Notes: generated by a model not told the origin, from the letters alone. A DNA stretch of 64,000 nt from CAWCWN01 sp963799245 (GCA_963799245.1 CAWCWN010000003.1:2542001-2606000); one strand, 5' to 3'; counted from the stretch's first letter, positions 35,138 through 44,473 are shown. Numbers and translations: made by a program.

Positions 35138-35749
35138 TCATCGGACTAATGTGGTATATACGACCAGTCGCAAGGCTGTCTGGTGCTGACTGGCAATCCA
35201 GTCCCCGGCGCATGTGATCAGGTTAAGATAGGAACCGCTTTCATCTCCAAAAATCTCCTGAATGGGAGCCTGCTGCGGCTGGTACAGTGCGATGCGCGTG
35301 ACGCGAAAGCGCGCTGTATCAGTGATCATGACGCGGTCGCCGACACGCATATCACGCAGGTTCCAGAAGACAGCAGGGAAGCCACCCGGACGATCAAGGT
35401 GCCCATCGATCACCGCGCTTCCTACCTCTCCTGGCTGTGGGCCAGCGGCATACCAGCCCACATCATCCCACGGGCTGAGCGAAGGCGTCGCCAGGTTGCC
35501 GTTATGAAGGATGCCGACCATCTCCACAGCAGCACTCACCCCAATTGAAGGAATGATTAAGCGCCTGGGGTTTGCCGACTGGACCTGCGAGTGCATCGTC
35601 AGCAAAGTTGATGTATTGGCGCCTGTTGCTATCCTGTTCGCAGGCGCCGTGCGCTGCAGCCCGCCCTGGATGGCGGTGGACCCACATCCGTTCACAACGA
35701 CAACAAGGGCGAAAGCCAATATATACAAAGAGCAGGTGACTCTCCGCAT
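35138..35749 (-). CDS. Class F-like sortase
   Basis: A sortase of about 203 residues. The N-terminal hydrophobic segment (LYILAFALVVVVNGCGS) is a signal anchor or lipobox. The catalytic domain has the conserved RRLIIPSIGVSAAVE start, His in AVIDGHLDRPG, Cys in YLNLITCAGDW and Arg in TALRLVVYTTL, the full His-Cys-Arg triad. It would link a surface protein to an envelope acceptor. ATG 35749 is chosen so that the protein opens at the membrane segment; a GTG at 35842 would add 31 residues. It lies directly downstream of the beta-propeller surface protein, its likely substrate. Confidence 0.85.
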   Translation of the reverse strand: MRRVTCSLYILAFALVVVVNGCGSTAIQGGLQRTAPANRIATGANTSTLLTMHSQVQSANPRRLIIPSIGVSAAVEMVGILHNGNLATPSLSPWDDVGWYAAGPQPGEVGSAVIDGHLDRPGGFPAVFWNLRDMRVGDRVMITDTARFRVTRIALYQPQQAPIQEIFGDESGSYLNLITCAGDWIASQHQTALRLVVYTTLVR

Positions 35750-35854
35750 CACAGCAAGATATCTCTCTTCCCTGTATGCCGTGCAGATCTGTCTGGTTGC
35801 CTGTGCCTCGCAGCGCAGAAACCACGCGGCATCCATCCACAACTACCAGCCCGA

Positions 35855-37609
35855 TCAGCGCGGGCGAGACTGGCGCAGGCGGCGAGAAATGAGCGCTGTG
35901 CCGGTTCCTGCCGCAGTGATAACAGCTACAAGCAGTGCAAGCCAGCTGAGAGGTACCTGCTGTGTATTGCCCGCAGGCGGCTGGGCATACGGATCACTGC
36001 CCGTTCCCGGCATCCCCGGCACAGCCTTCACAAACAGAGCCACGACGTAGCCGTTGTTGGTGAGGCCGTAGATGAGCCCGCCATAGCCGGGAGGTGTCTG
36101 GCTGGCTTCGGATTTTGGCGGATAGTAGTCGGATGCAGCGAGGAGTTTGCCGGTATTGGCGTCGCGCCACTGGTACTGCTCGGTGAAGTTCGCCCCCGAC
36201 GGTCCGTAATCATATTTGGTAGGGTCTGTCTCCGTTGATGACTGCATGTTCGTGGCGACAAACACGCGCTTGTCCGGTGGCCCGATGAGCGAGGTGAAGG
36301 CCTGGGTGCGCATATTCTCCTTCCAAGCCAGAGAGAGCTTCCCGTCGCGCAGGTCGATAGCCGAGCAGGTGCCCAAGTTGAAGTCGCACATGTAGATCCG
36401 GTTGTTGGCAGGATCAACAGTGGGTTTGGCGGCGGAGGTACTGTGTTGCCCAGGCGGCAGGGTCGTGTTAGGTTGGATGCTCGTCAGGCTTGCATCTGCC
36501 TGCGAGACGGCCACGATGTGCATCGGTATCGTAATGCCGTTGGTGTTGTCAATGATCCAGTCATTCATAACAGTCGGCGTGCCGCCCCCGGTCTCGCCGG
36601 TCTCGGTGTAGTTGACCGGACCCCAGCTGCTGTCCTTCTTGAGTGTGTGGCCGTCCCACTCGTACCGGAACATCTGTTTCGAGGAAGTGATGTAGACGTA
36701 CTCATGACCTTGGTAGGTGGTGGTCGAGATACGTGAGGAGATGTTAGTTCCAAGGTTCACGGAGTCGAGCACCTTCAGGCTCTTGGGGTCGACTGCAGTC
36801 AGAATCGACGGGGCAGCCGAGCCCGTAAGCGCACCTTTGCACTCGAGCATGGCAGTGATGCCGTTCTGCGTGCAGCCGGCCACCCGGTTCCACGTCTTGA
36901 GAATGATGGTGCCGTCGGAGAAAGCATCGGAACCATTGACGGCGGCGTCGTTCGGGGCGGTCTCCCCGGTCGGTACGTTCAATTGGGCGATGATCTTCCC
37001 CGTGCCGCCGTCCAGCTTATAGAGCGTGTGATCCGCGGTTGCGATCAGGCTGCCGTCGGCGATCGCCTGCACCGAGCCACAGAGGTGGATCTCGTTGTTC
37101 TGGCTCGCATCGGCAAGTTGGGTGCGCCATATCTGCTTGAGGGTGCCCGGCCCGACCTTTGCGACGAACGTAACGAGCGCGGGCGGATTCGCTTGGGCGC
37201 CGCAGCCGCCGTACACGTATGCGTCTTCGGGGCCGAGCGTCGCCATCGAGAACGGGGTGTCATACACCTCGGAGGTCTGCTGGTGGGCCTCGACCCTGTT
37301 CGGCCCGGTCATCGAACCGGAGAACTGCGCGCACTGGAACAGGCCGCTGTGCTCCGCGTCGGAGTTGAAGGTTCGCACCAGCGTTTGGTACCAGGGCGCG
37401 CTCGGAAGCGCCGCGGCACAGCGCGCCTCCTCCCGGGCGAGGGCGGGATCGCCGATAGGCGGGTCACTGGGTGCTTTCCCGCTCGCGGCGGAGCGTACCG
37501 TGCCGCCGCCGGAAGCAGCGGCGGTATAGCCAGGCAATGCGACCGCCATGACCACGACCAAGACCGCCGCAAGAACCGAAGCTCTCATCATCTTCATCTT
37601 TGTCTTCAT
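35855..37609 (-). CDS. Surface beta-propeller (PQQ-like) protein with C-terminal anchor
   Basis: A 584-residue exported protein. It has a signal peptide (basic start, then VLAAVLVVVMAVALPGYTAAA), a large repeat region with PQQ/WD-like blades (LYKLDGGTGKIIAQLNV; ITAVDPKSLKVLDSVNLG; WRDANTGKLLAA) and several Cys pairs typical of extracellular proteins. The end has MPGTGSDP, a membrane helix (LSWLALLVAVITAAGTGTAL) and a basic tail RRLRQSRPR. MPGTG resembles an LPxTG sorting motif but sits farther than usual from the helix. The sortase gene follows within 110 bases, so this is probably its substrate. Function of the propeller unknown. Confidence 0.75.
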   Translation of the reverse strand: MKTKMKMMRASVLAAVLVVVMAVALPGYTAAASGGGTVRSAASGKAPSDPPIGDPALAREEARCAAALPSAPWYQTLVRTFNSDAEHSGLFQCAQFSGSMTGPNRVEAHQQTSEVYDTPFSMATLGPEDAYVYGGCGAQANPPALVTFVAKVGPGTLKQIWRTQLADASQNNEIHLCGSVQAIADGSLIATADHTLYKLDGGTGKIIAQLNVPTGETAPNDAAVNGSDAFSDGTIILKTWNRVAGCTQNGITAMLECKGALTGSAAPSILTAVDPKSLKVLDSVNLGTNISSRISTTTYQGHEYVYITSSKQMFRYEWDGHTLKKDSSWGPVNYTETGETGGGTPTVMNDWIIDNTNGITIPMHIVAVSQADASLTSIQPNTTLPPGQHSTSAAKPTVDPANNRIYMCDFNLGTCSAIDLRDGKLSLAWKENMRTQAFTSLIGPPDKRVFVATNMQSSTETDPTKYDYGPSGANFTEQYQWRDANTGKLLAASDYYPPKSEASQTPPGYGGLIYGLTNNGYVVALFVKAVPGMPGTGSDPYAQPPAGNTQQVPLSWLALLVAVITAAGTGTALISRRLRQSRPR

Positions 37610-37629
37610 CTTTTCGATTACCTCCTTTA

Positions 37630-37819
37630 GGTCTGTCGTTAGTTTTCGTACGAAAAGCTACCACAGTGGGGTGATGGCGCTCGATAAGCCGTCTGAGAGC
37701 AGGCAGAACAAGTGCTTTTCGCCTGCATGCCTCATTGCTGCCGTGCGCTGTCGATGCGCTCCACAAGCTACCTGAGAAAACTCTGTGGGATCTTTCCGTG
37801 AAAAAACTACTGACAGGCC
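37630..37819. repeat. 190-bp MITE-like element, copy 2
   Basis: Same length as 21293-21482 and inverted relative to it; the central sequence gctgtcgatgcgctccacaa is shared as reverse complement. Right end tgaaaaaactactgacaggcc; left end ggtctgtcgttagttttcgt is more diverged but matches the fragment at 44441. It lies 21 bases upstream of the beta-propeller gene start and so may carry or disturb its promoter. Confidence 0.8.
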
Positions 37820-37834
37820 GTCTCTACATTGCTT

Positions 37835-38075
37835 CTATATACTCGGCCGAAAAATCGGGCAGTCTAGGTCATGCAGTGCATTGAGGACACCAATGAAAGC
37901 AGACTGGTCTGCCAAACGACCCGCCAGGATCGTTATCGAAATCATGATGCGGATCATTCATATGCTCGATTGCCATGCCACCACAATAAGCGGACCACTG
38001 CTTGTCCAGCGTGCCCAGGATCCTGATCCGGTAGATCGCCGAGTCAAACCTTCTGCTTGGGCTGTGTTTTTCCAT
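37835..38075 (-). pseudogene. Small conserved protein, frameshifted
   Basis: The frame begins MEKHSPSRRFDSAIYRIRIL after an AAGGAAGGGG site and continues GTLDKQWSAYCGGMAIEHMND. After about 37935 the other frame continues TILAGRLADQSAFIGVLNALHDLD to TAG at 37835. Small proteins of this plan (a strand pair with LxxQW and GGM, then TxLxGRLxDQxAxxGVLNxLxDL) are, from memory, common in Ktedonobacteria. One frameshift separates the halves. Function unknown. Confidence 0.6.
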
Positions 38076-38289
38076 CGCCCCTTCCTTGGTTCCATGCTTC
38101 GATGTTCAGTAAGTCCTCGTAGTGAAAGATCAACGGCGGCTCATCCTTGATGTGCTCCTGCTCATTCACGGCCCCGACCAGCTTCGGGACTGTTCCAGGC
38201 GGGTGCGTTTGCTTGCTCGTTGCATCCACGGAGTCGCCTGGTGCGGGTGTCTGCAAGGATCGCCCCGGCCCCAGGCTTCATCGCCTGGC

Positions 38290-38500
38290 TCCAGACGCAG
38301 CTGCCCTTCCAGGATCTTCACTGCTCCTCCTGCTGATCGGGACGCCAGGCTGGCTCGTCCAGCCGCTCCTCCAGGATCGTATCGTCCTTCGCGCGGGCCG
38401 GGTGCTCACCCACCCGGTCGTCGCTTTTACCCTGTTCACCGCCGATGTCTGGCTCTGGCATGCTCCACCCCTCTATGACGCCACGCTGTTCAACTAGACC
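38290..38500 (+). pseudogene. CtaG-type cytochrome oxidase assembly fragment
   Basis: About 70 codons: LLLIGTPGWLVQPLLQDRIV, VLTHPVVAFTLFTADVWLWH, APPLYDATLFN, TAG, then TLHIL in the same frame. This matches the middle of caa3_CtaG membrane proteins, which help insert copper into cytochrome c oxidase. The start and end of the gene are missing; its 3' side runs into an IS630 fragment at about 38510. Dead gene. Confidence 0.75.
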
Positions 38501-38509
38501 CTGCATATC

Positions 38510-38992
38510 CTGGTCCTACCTCTACAAACGGCACGGCACCACAACGCTGTTCTCAGCACTGAATTGCCTGGACGGAACGGTCATCGGCGAGTGTCGCCCG
38601 CGCCACCGCCACCAGGAGTTCATCAGGTTCTTGCGCCGGATCGACCGCGAGTGCCCGGACGATCTCGACCTCCATCTGATCCTCGACAACTACTCGACCC
38701 ACAAGCATCCCAACGTCAAGCAGTGGCTGGTCAAGCATCCTCGATTTCATCTGCACTTCATCCCGACCAGTTCGTCCTGGCTCAATCTGGTCGAGCGCTG
38801 GTTTCGCGTACTCACCGACAAAGCGATACGACGCGCGGGGTGTTTACCAGCGTCTCCGACCTGTGTGGCGCGATCATCGAGTTCCTCGATGCTACCAACG
38901 ACAACCCCAAGCCATTCGTCTGGACCGCATCGGCAGAGAGCATCATCGCCAAGGTCACTGAGTGTCGTGCCATTTCGCGGGCGCTACACTAG
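38510..38992 (+). pseudogene. IS630-family transposase fragment
   Basis: The catalytic C-terminal half of an IS630 transposase: YLYKRHGTTTLFSALN, DLDLHLILDNYSTHKHPNVK (second Asp) and HFIPTSSSWLNLVERWFRVL (Glu). A frameshift near 38830 moves the rest (VFTSVSDLCGAIIEFLDATN) into another frame, ending at 38992. The N-terminal half and first Asp are absent. It ends four bases inside the stop of the opposite-strand lipoprotein gene. Confidence 0.8.
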
Positions 38993-40401
38993 GGAATGTA
39001 GCTGCACGCCCCGGGATTGCATTCGTCATACGAGTCGCTCAAGTTGTCCTGGGTGACTATTGCCTTACCATTCGGGGCGACAATCGTAAGGGTCGTTTTG
39101 AGAGTGACGACTTGATACTTCCACCCCGTTGGCAGCGTGAGCTTTTGGCCGAGCGTAAAGAGGTCGTTATAGGTCAGGTTCGGGTCCTGTATCATTGCCC
39201 AGGCCTGCATGACATAGGTGTTGCCGTTGGGGTCAACCAGAGTGAAGACGGGCTGACCTGCAAAAAACGAAATGACCGAGGCGCGCGAGATGGTGTTTGG
39301 CTGGTATGAGTTACTTGCTAGCGCCTTCGGATGATTGAAGACGAAGTCCGGGGGGTACGCAGGGTAGGCAAACCAGCGCGCCTTCAGGCCATTGAAATCC
39401 AGCGTCGGCCCTACTGGCAGTTGGATCTTGTCGACCGTCCAGCCGCGGGGACCGTTCTTCCACACGGCCGGCACGTTGTACTGCTGAGCCATCGCCTGTT
39501 CCGAGACGTTGTTCCAAAGTGGCGGGGGGGCCGTGTCTGTGGGGTCCGTCTGGTTGTTCAGGCCGGTTGTGTTGTACATGGTGCTTCCCTGGGGGCCGCA
39601 TAGGAGACTGATCTCGCCGTAGCGCACACCACGGATGTTATTGAACGTCATCGTCTGGGCATTAGCACCGTCTTGTAGGTGAATGGGACAGCCCGCAGTT
39701 CTGCTCATAATGTCCGGCGCCTTAGTGGCCGTGGGCGTGGTGGACGTGGACGTGGTGGACGATGAAGTGCTACAGGCGCTCATCAACAGCATACCCACGA
39801 CCGCGAGTGAAACCAGCGAGAACAGCAGGAGTTGCTTTCGACCCCGGAGAATAGTCCCCTTCATGATCCCCACCCTCACTCCCGTTTTGAGTCGGAAGGA
39901 CGACGCCGTTATCCTATCATCGAACGGCCATCGCCACGCCGACGGCGGCGGCGGCGCCTTCAGTGCAGCCTCGTCGACCACATCGTGGCTCGAGGTCGCA
40001 CCGCCGAGCTCCGTCAGCTGCTTTTGGATCGTGGACGCATCCTCGATCCTGGCGAGCACACCGACCGCCGCCTTGCCGGCGCCGAGGTCGGAGGAGATCC
40101 GCGCCTTGTCCCCATCGCTTAGCTTCAGCCCCTTGTGATGCAGTCCGCCGGCGGCCGTGCCGCCAAGGAGGCCGACCCCAAGGGCTGCGAGGCCGAGCAC
40201 GAACAGGCCCGCGCCTGTCCCTGCACCTGCGGCCCCGCTCCGGGCGCCGATCTTGTCCACCTTGAGATCGCCAGCGGCATCAAGGACCAGGATCCCTATC
40301 GCGTCGCCGGAGGCGATTCCGGAGTCCTTGAGCTCCGTGGCCGCTGCGTCCGCCGCCGGTTCATCGGCGAAGAACGAGAGTACGAGTTGCTTGTCTGCCA
40401 T
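38989..40401 (-). CDS. DUF1269-like membrane protein fused in frame to a lipoprotein
   Basis: One uninterrupted frame of about 470 residues that looks like two genes. Residues 1-150 start MADKQLVLSFFADEPAAD (AAAGGA upstream of ATG 40401), then a Gly/Ala membrane helix and a second alpha-beta part, as in DUF1269 / stress-related membrane proteins. Residue 180 onward starts MKGTILRGRKQ at ATG 39864, a lipoprotein signal (VVGMLLMSACSTSSS) and a secreted domain with several Cys and YP-rich motifs. No stop separates them; a one-base change in the GCC repeat near 39940 would create one. Either a real fusion or a lost stop. Confidence 0.6.
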   Translation of the reverse strand: MADKQLVLSFFADEPAADAAATELKDSGIASGDAIGILVLDAAGDLKVDKIGARSGAAGAGTGAGLFVLGLAALGVGLLGGTAAGGLHHKGLKLSDGDKARISSDLGAGKAAVGVLARIEDASTIQKQLTELGGATSSHDVVDEAALKAPPPPSAWRWPFDDRITASSFRLKTGVRVGIMKGTILRGRKQLLLFSLVSLAVVGMLLMSACSTSSSTTSTSTTPTATKAPDIMSRTAGCPIHLQDGANAQTMTFNNIRGVRYGEISLLCGPQGSTMYNTTGLNNQTDPTDTAPPPLWNNVSEQAMAQQYNVPAVWKNGPRGWTVDKIQLPVGPTLDFNGLKARWFAYPAYPPDFVFNHPKALASNSYQPNTISRASVISFFAGQPVFTLVDPNGNTYVMQAWAMIQDPNLTYNDLFTLGQKLTLPTGWKYQVVTLKTTLTIVAPNGKAIVTQDNLSDSYDECNPGACSYIP

Positions 40402-41093
40402 GTGTCGTTCCTTTCTCTCTGTGGTGCCCACGGCACCAGCGCCTGACGAAGGACGGTAGTCACTTCCGTCATATTGGGGCATCACCCAGATCGCGCTAAT
40501 TCGAGTCCACCCGTCGGCGGCCTCTGTGCCGGCGGGAGGCCAGGTTCCGGTCCATCGCTTCCGGCGACCAGGCGCGAATGTTGTCCAGGTCTAGGATTCA
40601 TGCGGTCCCGAATGAATAGGAGGATAGTAGCCGAGGCGCGTAGAGCCTCCACCATCCTGGTCCTACATCGTACCGGGTCGAGCATTGATAGCCATAGGTG
40701 CCTCCTAGCTGCCGATTATTAAATAGAATCTGAATACACATATCGCCTGAGAAGTGTAATCGTCGAAGACGTGCGAAAAAGCTATACACCATTTGATATA
40801 GAAAAGGTATAGAACAGGGTATAGTTGTGCGTGTTGCTGCTGGTCTTCCTGGTGGCGTGGTGGAGAGGCTGGTAGACAAGCAACCCGCTGCACGTCCAGT
40901 CTGAAGGTGCGCAACACCGCAGCATGCCTGCCGGAGCGGCCAGGTAGCTCGCGCCCAAGCACTACGAGCTACGACCATCTTGTGTTGTTCAGCTACCTTG
41001 CGGTGCGCACCAACAGGACGTTGTGAGGATACGCACGTATGCCCAGGCAAGTATGCGAGAGCAGGAATGGTACGAAGACGACCCTCCCGAGGC
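40402..41093. other. Long intergenic stretch
   Basis: Nothing supportable was found in about 690 bases between two minus-strand genes. Open frames here are short, overlap in both strands and have no recognisable product. GC-rich on the left, AT-richer near 40720-40830. Confidence 0.35.
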
Positions 41094-44000
41094 TCAGTTT
41101 GTAGTCAGGAGGCCGAGCGCTTTGGCGAGAGTGACGGCCGCGCGGCGATGATTGACACCGAGCTTGCGATAGAGATTGGTGGTATGTACCCTGATCGTTC
41201 CAGGCGTGACTACCAGCGCGCGCGCAATATCCTTGTTCGGGAGGTCCTTGTCGAGCAAGTGGAGAATTTGCAGTTCGCGGGCGGTCAATGGTTCAAGTCC
41301 CTCTTGCCGCAGCAGTTCTTCCTTTGATCCTGGTGGCGTCGCCGTGTGACTCATCGCTGCCAGGATGCGGTGGAGGTAGGCGTCCAGTGTTTTGTCGCCC
41401 GTCTGGTGTGTCTTTCGGTGCTTCCGCAGTTTGTGAAGCACGTTGGTCAACGGTAGCAGATCGGCAAACGTGCGGATAAAGCCACCAGGACGCGCCAGGG
41501 CAAGCGCGCGTTCCAGCACCTCGAGCGCCTCGGCCTCACGACCTTGCAGCACGTCAGCCCACGCTCGTAAGGCTAGCACTTTGATCGTTTTGCGCGTACT
41601 GTGAATGGCTTGGACGTGCTGCAAGAGTTTGTCCAGGAGCGCTTGCCCTTTTGCAATACTCGGCTCATCGCCCTTGACAAGCAGCAGCCAGGCTGTGGTG
41701 ATAGGCGGGTCCTCCAAGAATATCATCGGCCCCCACACTTTTTGCTCCCCTGCCAGCTCAAGCCACTGCTCTGCCTGCTCCACCTCGTCCTGCAAGAGCG
41801 CTAACTGCCCACAGAAAGCATAGGATGTCATAAGCTCGCGTATATTGTGCTGCTCCTGCACCCATTCGAGCAGACCGCGCGCGTTCTCCTGCGCCCGAGT
41901 GCCCAATCCCTGGGCTTGATAGGCCAGGGCTAAACCGCGCATAGCTTCCTGTACCGCCCAAAAATGCGCCTGGTGCTGGTTGGCGATCACGACGGAGAAG
42001 TGATAGACTGCTGCATCCAGGTTGTTCCATTCGTAATACACCATACCCAGCAACCAGTGGGCATTATGTTGACTCAATGTCAGATCGGCCTGCTGGGCGA
42101 GCTGGAGCAAGTGGCGGGCGGTGTGTTCCACTTGAGGCCATTTGCCTGCGGCCAGATAGACCCATCCCTGCGTAAAGAGCAGACGAGCAGTGCTGGTGAG
42201 ATGCATCGATCGTTCTTTCAGAGCATTGTTCAGTTCAAGGAGCGCAACCTCTTCCTGCCCACAGGCCTGGTTTGACCAGGCGAGAAAAGTCAAGACAAGG
42301 CTTTCGATATACTCCTCTTCTGGCGGGAGCCATGCCAGCGCGGAGCGGGCACTCTCCAGGCTCGCCTGGAACTGTCCGGTAAAGTACTGGAACTGGCTCC
42401 ACTGGGTCGCAATCAGCGCATGTAGGAGCTTGTGCTTTGGGTCGTCCAGATCACTCGCATCACTGCGACTCATTGCTAAGAGTCGCTCGGCAGCCGTCAG
42501 CAAGCGTGGAAAGTCTTTGAGCTCTCCGTGGGCCTGTAAAATCCACGCCCGCGCGACCAGCAGGACGGGGCTGCCCTGAATCTGCTCTTCCGGTAACAGG
42601 CCCAGCCAGCGTTCCATCTGCACCCACTGCTCTTGCTCGAATGCCCGGAAAAAGTGCGCTTCCACCAGGCTCGTCGCAGCCGCCACCTCTCCTGCTGCGA
42701 GTGCATGCCTGATCGCCTCCTCGATCAGTCCCTGCTCGGTATACCACGCACTCACACGCCGGTGTAGCATGGCAAGCTCCTCGGTGCTGCTGTGCTCCTG
42801 CAAGCGCTGCTGCAACACCGGCTGGAACAAGTGGTGGAACCGATACCACCCCTGGTGCTCGTCAAGGGGGACAAGCAACGCGTGCGAGCGCTCTAACCAG
42901 TCCAGGGTGACTTGCACCTGAGCGTTGGAGGTATCATGCCTCATGACTGCGACACACAACGCGGCGCAGAACTGCTCGAGCAGCGACATCTGTTCGAGCA
43001 ACTCCTGCACGAACGGCGCTTGTCGGCTGAGGATTTCCTCCACCAGATAACTACTCACCGAGCGGTCGGGGGAGTGGCGCAGCCGTTCCAGGAACGCCGC
43101 CGTGTCAGGGGCGCTGCGCAGCGAGAGCGCTGCCAGTCGCAACACCGCAATCCAGCCATCTGTCCGTTCTGCGAGCGCCATGGCCGTCTCGTGGGCCACT
43201 TCCTGGCCCAGCACGCCCGTGAGAAAGGCTTCCGTCTCCGAAAGCGTAAAGCGCAAGTCGGTTCGGCGCAGTTCGTTCAGCTGCCCCCGAGCGCGCCAGC
43301 TGGCAAGCGGCAATGGGGGATCGGATCGGCTGATGAGCACCAGATGCAGTTGGAGAGGCAGATGCTCGATCAGCAGGGTGAGCAAGGTATGTACCTCGCT
43401 CGCGTGAATGAGGTGGTAGTCATCGAGCACCAGGATGACATCGTCAGGCACATCAGCCAGCTCATTGATGAGCAGGGCGGCCAGTCGATCGGGTAGTGGG
43501 AAGTGTGGTGCTGTGAGCAGGCTGGCGGTGGCCCCGAACGCATCGGGAAAGACGGTTCGCAGGGCAGCGGCAAGTGACTGCACGAAGAGGCGCAGCTCAT
43601 TGTCGTGTTCGTCAAGGGAGAGCCAGGCCGTCTGGTGGTCACTCGTCTTCAACCACTCGACCAGCAGGGTGGTCTTGCCAAACCCGGCAGGCGCGGCAAT
43701 CAGCGTGACCTTGCCGCCGAGCCCAGCGTTCAAGCGCTCGAAGAGACGAGCACGGGGGATCAGATCGCTGCGGCTGCGTGGTCGAGAGAGTTTGGTCTGG
43801 AATAGGGACAGGGAATGGTCGACCGTGATGGCCATGTGGGGTGATGGGAGCCTGGAAGCAGCAGGCGGTGCAGAGGACACGTCGGCTGGCTCACCTGGAA
43901 CCTGCTGCCGGCTCACCTGGGTATAGTTCGCGGGGGTTTGGAGAGCTCGCGTTCCTTTCGTGGTCACCTGCCCCAGATACGAGGCGATCTCCTCCTGCTG

Positions 44001-44318
44001 GTGTTTTCCCTGGCTTGCCAGCACGTGCAACAGCGCCTCGGTTGCGCGCCTAGCTGCCTTAAGACCGCCACTTAAAGCGATAGTGTCAAGGTGTTCCCGG
44101 GTGAGATCGTCAAACTGCTCCCAGATCCTAGCAAGTTCATTTCTCTGCTCCTGCTCACTCTCTAGCAATTTCGCTTTTTGAGCTGCCCTGCTTTCGGCTT
44201 TGCGGCAGGCTGCTTTTGAGCAGTACTTGCGCGGCCTTCCGCCATGCTTTGGCTGCTCAATTGCGGTATTGCAGTGTGGACAATTTGTTGCGGGTGGGGT
44301 GGTACCTCTTAAAGCCAT
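41094..44318 (-). CDS. MalT-like LuxR regulator with N-terminal zinc finger
   Basis: A 1074-residue LAL-type regulator. Residues 1-40 form a probable zinc finger (NCPHCNTAIEQ, then RKYCSKAACRK), followed by a helical region to about 130. An AAA/STAND ATPase follows: Walker A LIAAPAGFGKTTLLVEWL, Walker B DVILVLDDYHLIHA, sensor LVLISRSDPPLPLA. Next come a winged helix, a long helical MalT-type repeat region, and a LuxR helix-turn-helix at the end (LTARELQILHLLDKDLPNKD, then VTPGTIRVHTTNLYRKLGV). It should activate transcription on ligand and ATP binding. ATG 44318 has GAGAGGA upstream. The zinc finger is not usual for LAL proteins. Confidence 0.88.
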   Translation of the reverse strand: MALRGTTPPATNCPHCNTAIEQPKHGGRPRKYCSKAACRKAESRAAQKAKLLESEQEQRNELARIWEQFDDLTREHLDTIALSGGLKAARRATEALLHVLASQGKHQQEEIASYLGQVTTKGTRALQTPANYTQVSRQQVPGEPADVSSAPPAASRLPSPHMAITVDHSLSLFQTKLSRPRSRSDLIPRARLFERLNAGLGGKVTLIAAPAGFGKTTLLVEWLKTSDHQTAWLSLDEHDNELRLFVQSLAAALRTVFPDAFGATASLLTAPHFPLPDRLAALLINELADVPDDVILVLDDYHLIHASEVHTLLTLLIEHLPLQLHLVLISRSDPPLPLASWRARGQLNELRRTDLRFTLSETEAFLTGVLGQEVAHETAMALAERTDGWIAVLRLAALSLRSAPDTAAFLERLRHSPDRSVSSYLVEEILSRQAPFVQELLEQMSLLEQFCAALCVAVMRHDTSNAQVQVTLDWLERSHALLVPLDEHQGWYRFHHLFQPVLQQRLQEHSSTEELAMLHRRVSAWYTEQGLIEEAIRHALAAGEVAAATSLVEAHFFRAFEQEQWVQMERWLGLLPEEQIQGSPVLLVARAWILQAHGELKDFPRLLTAAERLLAMSRSDASDLDDPKHKLLHALIATQWSQFQYFTGQFQASLESARSALAWLPPEEEYIESLVLTFLAWSNQACGQEEVALLELNNALKERSMHLTSTARLLFTQGWVYLAAGKWPQVEHTARHLLQLAQQADLTLSQHNAHWLLGMVYYEWNNLDAAVYHFSVVIANQHQAHFWAVQEAMRGLALAYQAQGLGTRAQENARGLLEWVQEQHNIRELMTSYAFCGQLALLQDEVEQAEQWLELAGEQKVWGPMIFLEDPPITTAWLLLVKGDEPSIAKGQALLDKLLQHVQAIHSTRKTIKVLALRAWADVLQGREAEALEVLERALALARPGGFIRTFADLLPLTNVLHKLRKHRKTHQTGDKTLDAYLHRILAAMSHTATPPGSKEELLRQEGLEPLTARELQILHLLDKDLPNKDIARALVVTPGTIRVHTTNLYRKLGVNHRRAAVTLAKALGLLTTN

Positions 44319-44346
44319 AAGACATTCCTCTCTTTCTCTTATTAAT

Positions 44347-44418
44347 TTGTGACAAACACAGGAGGTCACAATACAGAAGAAAGCAGACAATATTTTGTGA
44401 CAGTACATCTCGTCACAA
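44347..44418 (-). promoter_or_regulatory. Two TTGTGAC-n-GTCACAA dyads upstream of the LuxR gene
   Basis: Two inverted repeats with the same half-sites: TTGTGAC at 44347-44353 with GTCACAA at 44365-44371 (11 bases between), and 44395-44401 with 44412-44418 (10 bases). Both lie within 100 bases of the regulator's start, so autoregulation is likely. The binding protein could be the encoded regulator. Confidence 0.55.
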
Positions 44419-44440
44419 TAATTATACGCTTAAAGCTTAT

Positions 44441-44473
44441 GGCCTGTCGTTAGTTTTCGTACGAAAAGATACC
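44441..44473. repeat. End fragment of the 190-bp MITE
   Basis: ggcctgtcgttagttttcgt followed by acgaaaagatacc matches the left end of the copy at 37630 almost base for base. The rest of the element is missing. The last five bases, atacc, are the target duplicated by the adjoining miniature transposon, so that transposon inserted into or beside this MITE end. Confidence 0.7.

Noticed and set aside
36983..37630. Plus-strand 215-residue open frame
   Set aside because: Antisense shadow of the GC-rich beta-propeller gene; composition is Arg/Gly-rich without motif.
40486..41050. Several short open frames between the lipoprotein and LuxR genes
   Set aside because: Overlapping on both strands, biased by GC content, without start signals or similarity.
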